NCBI RefSeq assembly: GCF_021545335.1
Contig: NZ_CP089312.1
Span: forward strand, 4,836,001-4,900,000
Reading direction: 5' to 3'
Length of the DNA stretch: 64,000 nt
From: Streptomyces sp. GQFP
Lineage (GTDB): Bacteria; Actinomycetota; Actinomycetes; Streptomycetales; Streptomycetaceae
Position 1 is the first letter of the stretch. Every line of letters starts with the position of its first letter. This document shows, one piece after another, positions 42,156-50,815 of the stretch. Below the pieces are notes generated by a model. The model saw nothing but the letters and a program-made list of their open reading frames with translations. It searched no databases and had not been told where the DNA came from. A program made the position numbers and the translations under genes.

Positions 42156-43413
42156 AGTGACGGTCACCGGGTATGGCGTACGGACCGCCTTCGGTGAGGG
42201 TGCGGATGCCTTGCGGCGCGGGGTGTTCGCGGGGGTGCCGGCGTTTCGGCCCACTACTCGGTTCGATACCGGGCCGTACCGTACGGCGTTCGCGGCTGCG
42301 GCTCCCGACGGGGCGGACGCGGTGGAGGGGTGGGCGTTGCGGCGTGCGCTCGGGCGGTGTGGGGACGATGCAGTTGGGATGGCCGGGCTGGGTCGGGGTG
42401 CCGAGGCTGCTGTGCTGCTCGGAGTTGCCGGTGACCACAGCGGTGTTACGCGGTACTGGCGGAACGCTCCGCGGGAGGGGTCGGATGAAAGCCGCGGGCC
42501 GTCCGTGGCTGGTCGCGCAGTTCCCCGCGCCCCTATCGGGGCGCTGCACGCGGCGGAGTCGGATAGCAGCCGCACAGACACCGCCTCGCATCTCGCCGAT
42601 GCCGTGCCCGCGCACCTGGCCGAGTTACTGGCCGGAGGCCTCGGGATTACCGGGCCCCGGCTCACCTTCACCAATGCCTGTGTTGCGTCCGCCGCCGCCA
42701 TCATTCATGGGTGTCGGCTGATCTCGGCCGGGCGGGTCGATGTCGCTGTCTGTGCGGGTGGGTATCTCGTCGAGGAGGAGACCTTCGGGAAGTTCGACTC
42801 CGGGCGGGCGTTGTCGCGGGACGGGATGGTGCGTCCGTTCAGTGCCGAGCGGAGTGGGCTGCTGCTCGGCGACGGGGTCGCCGCCGTCGTACTGGAGTCC
42901 GCCGAGCACGCCCGGCGGCGCAGGGCCCGGCCGCTCGCCTCGGTCGTCGGATGGGGCGCCGCCACCGACGCCCACCACATCGCCCAGCCCCACCCGGAGG
43001 GTGCCGGCCTCGCACGGGCCGCCCGGCAGGCGTTGCGGCTGGCCGGGGATCCGGACGGGGCGTCCCTCGACTACATCAACGCCCATGGCACCGGCACCAA
43101 GTACAACGACGGCGCCGAGACGCGCGGCCTGCGCGCCGCCTTCGGGAAACGCGCCGAGTCGATACCGGTCAGCTCGACCAAGAGCACCACCGGTCACCTC
43201 CTGGAAGCCGCGGGCGTCGTGGAGTTCGTGATCACGATGCTCACCCTGCTGGACGGCGTACTCCCGCCGACCGCCGGATACGGCACCCCCGACCCGGAGT
43301 GCGACCTCGACTACGTACCGAACAAGCCGCGCCCCGCCGATCCTCGCCGCGCCCTCACCATCAACGCCGCCTTCGGGGGCGCCAACACCGCACTCGTCCT
43401 GGAGCGGCCATGA
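42145..43413 (+). CDS. Type II PKS ketosynthase with an in-frame repeat insertion
   Basis: 422 aa KAS-II-type condensing enzyme with complete triad: Cys179 (FTNACVASAAA), His314 (INAHGTGTKYND) and His351 (KSTTGHLLEAAG), plus NAAFGGANTALVL at the end. Residues about 120-134 (SVAGRAVPRAPIGAL) are encoded by a Streptomyces palindromic repeat inserted in frame, in a loop before the helix HLADAVPAHLAELL. GTG at 42145 overlaps the ACP gene; a GTG four codons later is an alternative start. Partner of the half-size KS-like protein directly downstream (ATGA). Confidence 0.88.
   Translation: MSREVTVTGYGVRTAFGEGADALRRGVFAGVPAFRPTTRFDTGPYRTAFAAAAPDGADAVEGWALRRALGRCGDDAVGMAGLGRGAEAAVLLGVAGDHSGVTRYWRNAPREGSDESRGPSVAGRAVPRAPIGALHAAESDSSRTDTASHLADAVPAHLAELLAGGLGITGPRLTFTNACVASAAAIIHGCRLISAGRVDVAVCAGGYLVEEETFGKFDSGRALSRDGMVRPFSAERSGLLLGDGVAAVVLESAEHARRRRARPLASVVGWGAATDAHHIAQPHPEGAGLARAARQALRLAGDPDGASLDYINAHGTGTKYNDGAETRGLRAAFGKRAESIPVSSTKSTTGHLLEAAGVVEFVITMLTLLDGVLPPTAGYGTPDPECDLDYVPNKPRPADPRRALTINAAFGGANTALVLERP
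42504..42545 (+). repeat. Streptomyces palindromic repeat inside the ketosynthase gene
   Basis: 42 bp, 39 identical to the intergenic copy at 41521, including the perfect stem GCGCCCC (42527-42533) / GGGGCGC (42538-42544). It is exactly 14 codons long and keeps the KS frame open, adding a Val/Pro/Ala-rich loop upstream of the active-site Cys region. Confidence 0.8.
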
Positions 43414-44168
43414 CCGACTCCGTAGTCCTGCCCGCCTCCCCCTCCCCCTCCCTTTCCGTCCTCGCCGCCGCCATCGCCACCCACGGCACCGGCCGGGACG
43501 ACGACATCGCGCTGCCGAAGCTGCCGGGCTTCGTGGAGTCCGCGTTCAGTCCGCTGGCTTACGAGGTCGCCGCGAGGTGTCTGACCGCGTGCCCCGGGGA
43601 CGGGGACCGTACCGCCGTGGCTCTCGTCAGTCTGGCGGGTGACACCACCACCGCCGATCTGGCCAGCTCGCGCATGGTGTCCGGGCGGGTCCACAACCCG
43701 CTGCTGTTCATGCAGGCCACCGCCAACTCCGTGCTGGGGCACATGAGTCGGGAGTTCGGGATCACCGGCCAGATGTTCAGCCTCTCCACCCTCGCCGACC
43801 CGCTGAACGAACTCCTCGCCATGGCCGACCTGTTGCTGGAGGACCCGGAGCTGGACCGGGTTCTGGTGCTCGGTGTGGAGCTGGAGGGCGGCGAGCGCGT
43901 GGCCGCCGTGCACCGTGAACTGGCCGCCGAATACGCCGAGTACAGCGCGCGTCCGGTGCCGGTCCTTCCCGCCTCTGCCGGACTGGCGGCGGCCGTGCTG
44001 CTCGGGCGTTCCGGAGACAGCGGGGCGTCGCAGGTTCCGGTCCGGCCCACCGCAACGACGACCGGTCAACTCGGCAGCATCCAGACCCTGTTCGAGCTGG
44101 CCGCCACCCACACCAAGACAACCGAGACAACCGAGACAAGAGAGCCCCATACCCATGCTCATCAGTAG
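43410..44168 (+). CDS. Half-size KS-like protein (Ketoacyl-synt_2 / chain-length-factor type)
   Basis: 252 aa. Resembles only the N-terminal half of a ketosynthase: VLAAAIATHGTG, FSPLAYEVAARCL, RTAVALVSLAGDTTTADLA, RVHNPLLFMQATANSVLGH, then GQMFSLSTLADPLNELL, where a KS would have its Cys, and DRVLVLGVELEGGE. No catalytic Cys or His pair, so no condensing activity. PF13723-type partners of this size are known from aryl-polyene clusters, where they act as chain-length factors. The C-terminus is a low-complexity Thr/Glu tail (TKTTETTETRE). Start ATG overlaps the KS stop. Confidence 0.8.
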   Translation: MTDSVVLPASPSPSLSVLAAAIATHGTGRDDDIALPKLPGFVESAFSPLAYEVAARCLTACPGDGDRTAVALVSLAGDTTTADLASSRMVSGRVHNPLLFMQATANSVLGHMSREFGITGQMFSLSTLADPLNELLAMADLLLEDPELDRVLVLGVELEGGERVAAVHRELAAEYAEYSARPVPVLPASAGLAAAVLLGRSGDSGASQVPVRPTATTTGQLGSIQTLFELAATHTKTTETTETREPHTHAHQ

Positions 44169-45864
44169 GCAGGAGCGGGCCCGGATCTGCTCCGACACCG
44201 AACTGGGCGCCGGTAATGTCCTGGCGCGGCTTGCGGCGTACGAGCGTCCGCTCGACGAGGTCGTCCTGCGCATGGACGGCAACTGGCAGGCTCCCGATGG
44301 GAGTTGTCCCGCACATCTCACCCTCGGGGAGTTGTGCGAGGTCGTCGAGACCTACGCCGGCTGGTACGCCGCCCAGGGTGTCCGGCCCCGTGACCCCGTC
44401 GCCCTCCACTCCTACTCCAGCGCCGAGTTCGCGGTGAACTTCCTCGCGCTGACGTCCCTCGGCGCGATCCCGTCGTTCGTCAACGGCAACCTGCCGCCGG
44501 ACATCGCGCGGGAGTACGTACGCCGGCAGGGCGCCGTGGGTGCGTTCACTGACCGGGAGCACCACGACGTGCTGGCGTCGGCATCCGGACCGGACTCTGG
44601 CCTCGGCTTCTGTGTGACCGCCGCCGACATCCGCCCCGAGCACCGCGCCTCGCTCCCGTCCGCCTACCCCTACCGGCACGATCCGACCGACCCGGTGCTC
44701 ATCTCGCACTCGTCCGGAACCACCGGTATGCCCAAGGGAGTTCCGCACACCCATCGGACGCTGATGTACGCGCAGTTGCACCGCCTGCGCTACTCCACCG
44801 GCACCGACATGGAACGGACGCTGGTGGGACTCCCGGGCGCGCACAACGCGATGGTGGCAACGCTGCTGTACTGCCTGCTCCTGCGCACCGACATCAAGCT
44901 CCTCTCCAGCCAGCGCGGCACCGAAGTCCTGGACGCCATCGAGGAGTTCAGGCCCACCACCGTGCTGGCCTTCGCCGGGACCTTCGGCGAGATGGCCGCC
45001 GAGGATCTGACGGACCGTGATCTCTCCAGCGTGCAGGTGTGGTTCAACACCGGTGACGCGGCACACGAGGCGCACATCCGGGCCCTCGTACGGCACGGCA
45101 GCCACCAGACCATCGGCAAGGATCTGCGACGGGTACGGGTCGACGGCTCTGTCTTCGTCGACGGGCTCGGCTCCTCCGAGGCCGGCTACTCCGTCTTCCA
45201 CAACCGGCACACCAAGGACACCTCGGCCTACTCACGCTGCGTCGGCAGGCCGATCAGCTTCGCCGAGGCCGCCGTTCTCGCCGAGGACGGCACCCCGCTG
45301 CCGCCCGGTGAGATCGGCCGCCTCGGCCTCAAGTCCCCGACGCTCACGCCCGGTTACTGGAACGACTCGCTGACCTGGAACCGGATGCGCCTCGGTGGCT
45401 ACTGGCTCACCGGTGACCTCGCCCACCAGGACGAGGACGGCAACTTCTACCACCTCGACCGCGCCCCGGACGCCATCCGCACCCGCGCCGGTGTCGTCTT
45501 CAGCACCCGCACCGAAGAACTCCTGCTCCGCGAACTGCCCGAGCTGGCCGACTGCACGGTCGTCGGGGTCGCCCAGGACGGCGTACGGGCGGACTGGGAC
45601 GGCGACGGAGTGGCGGACGCGTACGCGCTGCTCCAGCTCTCCAATGAAGATGAGGGTGCAGATGAAGAGCGCCTCGGCGACGGAGAGTTGACCGAACGCG
45701 TGAACTCGGCACTCCAGGCTGCCGGCTTCCCCCCTATGACCCGCGCCCTGCGCATGAAGCCCGACGACGTCGCCAAGGGCGCCACCGGCAAGGTCCTCAA
45801 GCGGGTCATGCGCGACCGATTCACCGCCTCCTTTGCCGCCCCCGCCGCCGAGGAGCGCCGATGA
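44155..45864 (+). CDS. Second ANL-superfamily enzyme, candidate ATP-dependent diazotase
   Basis: 569 aa. Motifs: A3 ISHSSGTTGMPKGVPHTH (about 183-200), VWFNTGDAAHEAHI, A5-like DGLGSSEAGYSVF, A7 GYWLTGDLAHQDEDG, and A10 lysine in GATGKVLKRVMRDR. Longer and only distantly like the first ligase. In the avenalumic- and coumaric-acid clusters an ANL-fold enzyme (AvaA6, CmaA6) diazotises the aromatic amine with ATP and nitrite. The nitrite-forming gene pair in this cluster makes the same job likely here. A plain CoA ligase remains possible. Overlaps the previous gene by 14 bases and the next by ATGA. Confidence 0.75.
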   Translation: MLISRQERARICSDTELGAGNVLARLAAYERPLDEVVLRMDGNWQAPDGSCPAHLTLGELCEVVETYAGWYAAQGVRPRDPVALHSYSSAEFAVNFLALTSLGAIPSFVNGNLPPDIAREYVRRQGAVGAFTDREHHDVLASASGPDSGLGFCVTAADIRPEHRASLPSAYPYRHDPTDPVLISHSSGTTGMPKGVPHTHRTLMYAQLHRLRYSTGTDMERTLVGLPGAHNAMVATLLYCLLLRTDIKLLSSQRGTEVLDAIEEFRPTTVLAFAGTFGEMAAEDLTDRDLSSVQVWFNTGDAAHEAHIRALVRHGSHQTIGKDLRRVRVDGSVFVDGLGSSEAGYSVFHNRHTKDTSAYSRCVGRPISFAEAAVLAEDGTPLPPGEIGRLGLKSPTLTPGYWNDSLTWNRMRLGGYWLTGDLAHQDEDGNFYHLDRAPDAIRTRAGVVFSTRTEELLLRELPELADCTVVGVAQDGVRADWDGDGVADAYALLQLSNEDEGADEERLGDGELTERVNSALQAAGFPPMTRALRMKPDDVAKGATGKVLKRVMRDRFTASFAAPAAEERR

Positions 45865-46442
45865 ACACGGGCCCCGAAGGCGTCAACCACCGTGCCCGGG
45901 CCGGTGAGGCGTACCGGTTGTGGTGGCAGCACGACGCCAACTGGTATCAGGCGGTGGCAAGTCGGTTCGGGCAGGAGGCCGCCAACGAGCTGAACGCTGA
46001 AGCGCTGCGCAAGGTCGCGACGCATGTCGGACAGCGTGTCGGCCGCCTCTCCGGCCCGCTGCCCGACACCGGTGACGCCCGAAAGGATCTGGAGGAACTC
46101 CGCCGCCGGTACGACGACTGCGGCGACCGGATGTTCCCGCCGGAACTGCGCAACGCCTCCACGGAAGTTGAGGAGGAGGGCGAGAACGACGGGCTGATCG
46201 TCCTCACGCTGCGTCGGAACTTCGCCATCACCATGGTGCGGATGGCAGGTTCGCTGGACGGCTACCGCTGCCCGTGCACCGACATCCACGCGGGCTGGTC
46301 CGAGGGCCTCGGCGTCACCCTGACCGAGAACCGCGCCGAGACCTGTCTGCGCGACGGCGACAAGGCGTGCCGCCTGTTGATGCGCGTACGCACCCCCCTC
46401 ACTCACGCACATCCCGCCACTCACGACGGTACGGAGGACTGA
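45861..46442 (+). CDS. 193-aa cluster protein of unknown function
   Basis: No signal or membrane segment. The start (RAGEAYRLWWQHDANWYQAV, FGQEAANELNAEALR) and the middle (LRRNFAITMVRMAGSLDGYR) lead to a cysteine pair CPCTDIHAG, a late ETCLRDGDKACRLLMRV, and a charged tail. The W-x-x-D-x-x-W-Y and C-x-C features weakly recall DUF6125 / L-2-amino-thiazoline-4-carboxylate hydrolase-type proteins. Coupled by ATGA to the ANL gene, so probably acts in the same step. Function not assigned. Confidence 0.7.
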   Translation: MNTGPEGVNHRARAGEAYRLWWQHDANWYQAVASRFGQEAANELNAEALRKVATHVGQRVGRLSGPLPDTGDARKDLEELRRRYDDCGDRMFPPELRNASTEVEEEGENDGLIVLTLRRNFAITMVRMAGSLDGYRCPCTDIHAGWSEGLGVTLTENRAETCLRDGDKACRLLMRVRTPLTHAHPATHDGTED

Positions 46443-46447
46443 GCACC

Positions 46448-47377
46448 GTGCGGATACTTGTCGCCGGAGCCACTGGCGTGGTCGGACATCCGCTGGTGGG
46501 CGCGTTACGGGCGCGCGGCCACCAAGTCAGCGCGCTGGTACGGGAGGAGTCCCGGGCCCGCGCCCCCGAGGCTGACACGATCGTGGTCGCCGACGCCCTC
46601 GACCGTGCCGCGCTGCTGGCCGCCGTGTCGGACGTACGCCCCGACGTGGTCGTTCATCAGCTCTCGGCACTACGGCTGTTGCGCGACGACCCACCCGAAG
46701 CCTTCGCGCGGACCGCCCGGTTGCGCACCGAGGGCACCGCCAACCTGATCGCTGCGGCCCGCGCCGCCGGTGCCCGGCGGCTGGTCGCACAGAGCATCGC
46801 CTTCGCCGCCGCGCCGACCGGTGAGGCGATCGTCGACGAGAGCGCGCCACTGTACGTGGATGCCCCGGACCCGGGTTGGGCGGCCACCGTACGGGCCGTA
46901 GCCGACCTGGAGTCCCAAGTTCTCGACAGCTCCTCCGAGTTGAGCGGGCTGGTGCTGCGGTACGGGACGCTTTACGGCCCCGGCACCGCGTACGCCCGTA
47001 CCGAAGGGGGCACAGCCGGACGGGTGTTGGCGGGGAAGCTGCCGCTGCCCGAGGGCGGGGCCGGGATCACCTCGTTCCTGCATGTGGAGGACGCCGTGGG
47101 GGCGGCGGTGGCGGCCGTGGAGTCGGAGGCCACCGGCGCCTTCCACATCACGGACGACGAACCGGCCCCCGCAGCACAGTGGTTGCCCCACTACGCCGAC
47201 GCGCTGGGCGCCCCTCCCCCTCGTACGATTCCGGCGGCGATGGCACCCCGGCTGCTCGGCTGGTTCATGGCCCACCAGTTGACCTCGGCGCCCGGGGCAT
47301 CAAATGCCCAGGCCCGTACGGCACTTGGCTGGAAGCCGGTGCGGCCGAGCTGGCGCGACGGGCTGGGCCAGGAATGA
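46448..47377 (+). CDS. NAD(P)-dependent Rossmann (extended SDR/epimerase-type) reductase
   Basis: 309 aa. Nucleotide-binding GATGVVGHPLVGAL at the N-terminus, VVVHQLSALRLLRDD, and substrate-domain RYGTLYGPGTAYARTEGG with SFLHVEDAVGAAVAAVE. The classic Tyr-x3-Lys is not obvious (VAQSIAFAAAPTGE), which suggests atypical chemistry. In avenalumic acid biosynthesis a nucleotide-dependent enzyme, AvaA7, replaces the diazo group with hydride; this protein is a candidate for that role here. GTG start 5 bases after the previous stop. Confidence 0.78.
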   Translation: MRILVAGATGVVGHPLVGALRARGHQVSALVREESRARAPEADTIVVADALDRAALLAAVSDVRPDVVVHQLSALRLLRDDPPEAFARTARLRTEGTANLIAAARAAGARRLVAQSIAFAAAPTGEAIVDESAPLYVDAPDPGWAATVRAVADLESQVLDSSSELSGLVLRYGTLYGPGTAYARTEGGTAGRVLAGKLPLPEGGAGITSFLHVEDAVGAAVAAVESEATGAFHITDDEPAPAAQWLPHYADALGAPPPRTIPAAMAPRLLGWFMAHQLTSAPGASNAQARTALGWKPVRPSWRDGLGQE

Positions 47378-49356
47378 CCGAACCCGCGCCCAGTCCGGGT
47401 GAGGTTCTCACCGTGTGTGTGATCGGCGCCGGTCCGCGCGGGCTCTCGATCCTGGAGCGGCTCTGCGCCAACGCGGGCCAGGCGGGCCGCCCGGTCGTGG
47501 TCCACCTCGTCGACCCGTACCCGCCCGGGCCGGGCGCGGTGTGGCGCACCGACCAGCCGCCCGAACTGCTGATGAACACGGTCGCCTCCCAGGTCACCCT
47601 GTTCACCGACGACAGCGTGCCGTGCGCGGGCCCGTCGATACCGGGCCCGAGCCTGTACGAGTGGGCGCGCGCCCTGGGACCCGGGTCGTACCCGGCCCGG
47701 GTCCTGGCGGAGGCGCGGCAACTGGGACCGGACACGTATCCGACCCGCGCCTTCCACGGCCACTACCTGGAGTGGGTCTTCCGGCACCTGTTACGTACGG
47801 CCCCCGACCGGGTCACGGTCCACACGCACCGCTCGACCGCCGTCGCCCTGGCCGACACCCCGGACGGGCGCCAGACCGTGACCCTGGCGGACGGCGGCGA
47901 ACGGCTGGCCGGGATGGACGCGGTCGTACTGGCCCTGGGACATGGGCAGTTGACTCCGGCTCCCGAGGAGCGAGACCTGCGCTCCTTCGCCGCCGGGCAT
48001 ACGGGCCTGGCCTACGTCGGCCCCGCCAACCCGGCCGACGCCGATCTGAGCGGCATCCAGCCGGGCAGCCCGGTCGCCCTGCGCGGGCTCGGCCTGAACT
48101 TCTTCGACCAGCTCGCGCTGCTCACCGAAGGCCGGGGCGGCACCTTCAAACAGGGCGACCGGGGTGCGGGCCTCGTCTACATCCCGAGCGGCAACGAGCC
48201 GGTGCTGTATGCCGGTTCGCGGCGCGGAGTGCCGTACCACGCACGCGGCGAGAACGAGAAGGGCGCGCTCGGCCGCCACCACCCGCGCTTCCTCACCCCG
48301 GAGGTCATCGCCGGACTTCGGAGCCGCCCGGTCGGCTTCCGCGCGGACATCTGGCCGCTGATCGACCGCGAGGTACGGACCGTCTACTACGAGGCGTGGA
48401 TCCGGGCCGCCCAAGGCCCCTGGGCGGCAGCGGAGTTCGTACGATCCTGCTTCGCGGGGCGCGATCCCGAGCCGGTCCTCCTCGACCGGTACGACGTACC
48501 GCCGAACGAGCGCTGGGACTGGCGGCGCGTTGAACGCCCGTACGGGGACCGGCATTTCACCTCCCGCGCAGACTTCCGGGAGTGGCTGCTCGGGTATCTG
48601 CGCCGGGATGTCGTCGCCGCCCGCCTCGGCAATGTGAACGGCCCACTGAAGGCGGCGCTGGACGCACTGCGGGATCTGCGCAACGAGGTCCGGCTGGTGG
48701 TCGACCACGGCGGGGTCTTCGGTGCGTCGTACCGGGCCGAACTGGACGGCTGGTACACGCCGTTGAACGCGTTCACGTCGATCGGCCCGCCCGCGTTCCG
48801 GATCGAGCAGCTGATCGCGCTGATCGAGGCGGAGGTGGTGCAGGTGGTGGGGCCGGGGATGCGGGTGCGGATACGGGCGACGGACGGTGATCCCGGTTCC
48901 AGCAAGGCCGGTTTCCTCGTGGACGCGGAGAGGGTGTCGGAGGCGCCGGTGCTGGTGAGGGCGCTGGTCGAGGCGCGGCTGCCCGACATCGACGTGCGGC
49001 GCAGCGCCGATCCGCTGGTGCGGGGGCTGCTGGCGGAGGGCGGGTGTGCCCCGTACCGACCAGGCGGCCAAGAGACGCACGAGGCGTACGAGTCGGGCGG
49101 GATGGCGGTGACCGACGGCGCTCCCAGGCTGCTGGACGCGTCGGGACGACCGCACCCGCGCCGGTTCGCCTTCGGGGTGCCGACGGAGGGGGTGCGCTGG
49201 GTGACGGCGGTCGGCATCAGACCCGGCGTGGGCTCGGTGACGCTGGAGGACTCGGACGCGATCGCGCGGGCGGTGCTGAGGCTGGGCGAGCAGAAAGTGC
49301 CCTTATCTGCAGGCGAATTGATGGGTGGTCAGACATCAGGCGCAGGGAGTCGATGA
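47374..49356 (+). CDS. creE: CreE-like flavin monooxygenase (aspartate to nitrosuccinate)
   Basis: 660 aa. FAD/NAD(P)-binding fold with VCVIGAGPRGLSILERL at residues 13-29, MNTVASQVTLFTDDSVP, AVVLALGHGQLTP, LRGLGLNFFDQLALL and a C-terminal YTPLNAFTSIGPPAFRIEQL. Length and motifs fit the FAD-NAD(P)-binding (PF13454) proteins to which CreE of cremeomycin biosynthesis belongs. CreE oxidises L-aspartate to nitrosuccinate. The lyase expected to release nitrite is the next gene, which strongly supports the call. ATG overlaps the previous stop (ATGA). Confidence 0.82.
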   Translation: MTEPAPSPGEVLTVCVIGAGPRGLSILERLCANAGQAGRPVVVHLVDPYPPGPGAVWRTDQPPELLMNTVASQVTLFTDDSVPCAGPSIPGPSLYEWARALGPGSYPARVLAEARQLGPDTYPTRAFHGHYLEWVFRHLLRTAPDRVTVHTHRSTAVALADTPDGRQTVTLADGGERLAGMDAVVLALGHGQLTPAPEERDLRSFAAGHTGLAYVGPANPADADLSGIQPGSPVALRGLGLNFFDQLALLTEGRGGTFKQGDRGAGLVYIPSGNEPVLYAGSRRGVPYHARGENEKGALGRHHPRFLTPEVIAGLRSRPVGFRADIWPLIDREVRTVYYEAWIRAAQGPWAAAEFVRSCFAGRDPEPVLLDRYDVPPNERWDWRRVERPYGDRHFTSRADFREWLLGYLRRDVVAARLGNVNGPLKAALDALRDLRNEVRLVVDHGGVFGASYRAELDGWYTPLNAFTSIGPPAFRIEQLIALIEAEVVQVVGPGMRVRIRATDGDPGSSKAGFLVDAERVSEAPVLVRALVEARLPDIDVRRSADPLVRGLLAEGGCAPYRPGGQETHEAYESGGMAVTDGAPRLLDASGRPHPRRFAFGVPTEGVRWVTAVGIRPGVGSVTLEDSDAIARAVLRLGEQKVPLSAGELMGGQTSGAGSR

Positions 49357-49360
49357 GCCG

Positions 49361-50815
49361 ATGAGCATGAGCGGGAGGAAGGTGTCCGCGTCCTCCGTCG
49401 GCACCGACGCGGGGCTGCTCGCCCCCACCTGGGCAGGTACGCCGGCGGCGGCCGAGGTGACCGACGAGGCGTGGCTCCAGGCCATGCTGGACGTGGAAGT
49501 GGCTCTGGCCCAGGCCCAGTTCGCGGTGGGCCTGACACCGGCAGCCGCTCTGACGGCCATCGTCTCGGAGGCCCGGGCGGACCACCTCGACCTGGTCGCC
49601 CTGGCCCACGCGGCCCGCGCCGCCGCCAATCCGGTCGTGGCGCTCGTCCCCGCCCTCACCGAAGCGGTGGCCGCCAAGGATCCGGCCGCCGCCGAGTACG
49701 TCCACCGGGGTTCGACCAGCCAGGACATCCTCGACTCGGCGGCGATGCTGATCGCCCGCCGCGTCCTGACCCTGATCTCCACCGACCTCGACCGCACAGC
49801 CGCCGCCCTGGCCACACTCGCCGACACCCACCGCCACACCGTCCTGGCCGGCCGCACCCTGGCCCAGCACGCGGTACCCACCACCCTCGGTCTGAAGGCG
49901 GCGACCTGGCTCCAACTGGTCATGGACGCCCGTACGCGAGTTGTGGCGGTGGCGGCCACGCTCCCGGCCCAACTCGGCGGTGCGGCAGGCACGTTGGCGG
50001 CGTACCGCGAGTACGCGGCCCTCGACGGCGGGGCGGGAAGAGCGTCCGAGGGTTCGGGCGGAGTCGAGCTGCTGACCCCCTTCGCGAAGGCCCTCGACCT
50101 GGCCGAACCGACCCTCCCCTGGCACACCGTACGCACACCGATCGCCGAACTGGGTGCGGTACTTCAGCTGGTCACCGGGGCGCTCGGCAAGTTCGCGCTG
50201 GACGTGCAGACAATGTCCCGTACGGAGATCGGCGAGGTCTCCGAACCGGCGGCGACGGGACGCGGAGCCTCGTCGGCGATGCCGCAGAAACGCAACCCGG
50301 CCCTCGCGACGCTCATCGTGTCGGCGGCACGCCAAGTACCGGCGTACGCACTGGTGTTGGCGCAGTGCCTGCTGGCCGAGGACGAACGTCCGGCCGGGGC
50401 GTGGCACGCCGAATGGCAGCCACTGCGGGAGGCACTGCGCCTCGCGGGCGGCGCGGCGCACACGGCGGTGGAGCTGGCGGAGGGCCTGATCGTCCACCCG
50501 GACCGCATGCTGGCCAACCTCCACCTGACGGGCGGAGCAGTCGTGACCGAGCGCTTGGCGGTGGCACTGGCCCCGGTACTCGGCAAGGCGAAGGCGAAGA
50601 AGCTCCTCGCGACGGCATCGGCGGAGGCGGCGGAAACGGGCCGCCCACTGACCGAACTCCTCACTACGCACGAGGAGTTGTCTGGGAACCTCACCCCAGC
50701 CCACCTCTCGGACCTGCTCGACCCGACCCGCTACACGGGCGCGGCGGACGCCCTGATCGACCGAGCGCTACGCGCATACGAGGGCAACGGAGGCGTCGTC
50801 CGATGGGCAGAGTGA
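49361..50815 (+). CDS. creD: CreD-like nitrosuccinate lyase (aspartase/fumarase superfamily)
   Basis: 484 aa. Fumarate-lyase superfamily: EYVHRGSTSQDILDSA (conserved region 1), LAGRTLAQHAVPTTLGLKA (region 2), and the flexible-loop signature GRGASSAMPQKRNP at about residue 300. Superfamily members include adenylosuccinate and argininosuccinate lyases and 3-carboxymuconate cycloisomerase. Next to a CreE-like gene the best call is nitrosuccinate lyase, which gives nitrite and fumarate. Start ATG at 49361 is 11 bases after GGGAG; the ATG at 49367 is an alternative. The transporter gene overlaps its last 13 bases. Confidence 0.85.
   Translation: MSMSGRKVSASSVGTDAGLLAPTWAGTPAAAEVTDEAWLQAMLDVEVALAQAQFAVGLTPAAALTAIVSEARADHLDLVALAHAARAAANPVVALVPALTEAVAAKDPAAAEYVHRGSTSQDILDSAAMLIARRVLTLISTDLDRTAAALATLADTHRHTVLAGRTLAQHAVPTTLGLKAATWLQLVMDARTRVVAVAATLPAQLGGAAGTLAAYREYAALDGGAGRASEGSGGVELLTPFAKALDLAEPTLPWHTVRTPIAELGAVLQLVTGALGKFALDVQTMSRTEIGEVSEPAATGRGASSAMPQKRNPALATLIVSAARQVPAYALVLAQCLLAEDERPAGAWHAEWQPLREALRLAGGAAHTAVELAEGLIVHPDRMLANLHLTGGAVVTERLAVALAPVLGKAKAKKLLATASAEAAETGRPLTELLTTHEELSGNLTPAHLSDLLDPTRYTGAADALIDRALRAYEGNGGVVRWAE

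Noticed and set aside
42145..44168. KS plus KS-like pair as a classical aromatic type II PKS minimal set
   Set aside because: The second protein is half-size, and no aromatase, cyclase or ketoreductase of that class is present; a FabG reductase and an aryl starter point to a reducing linear system.
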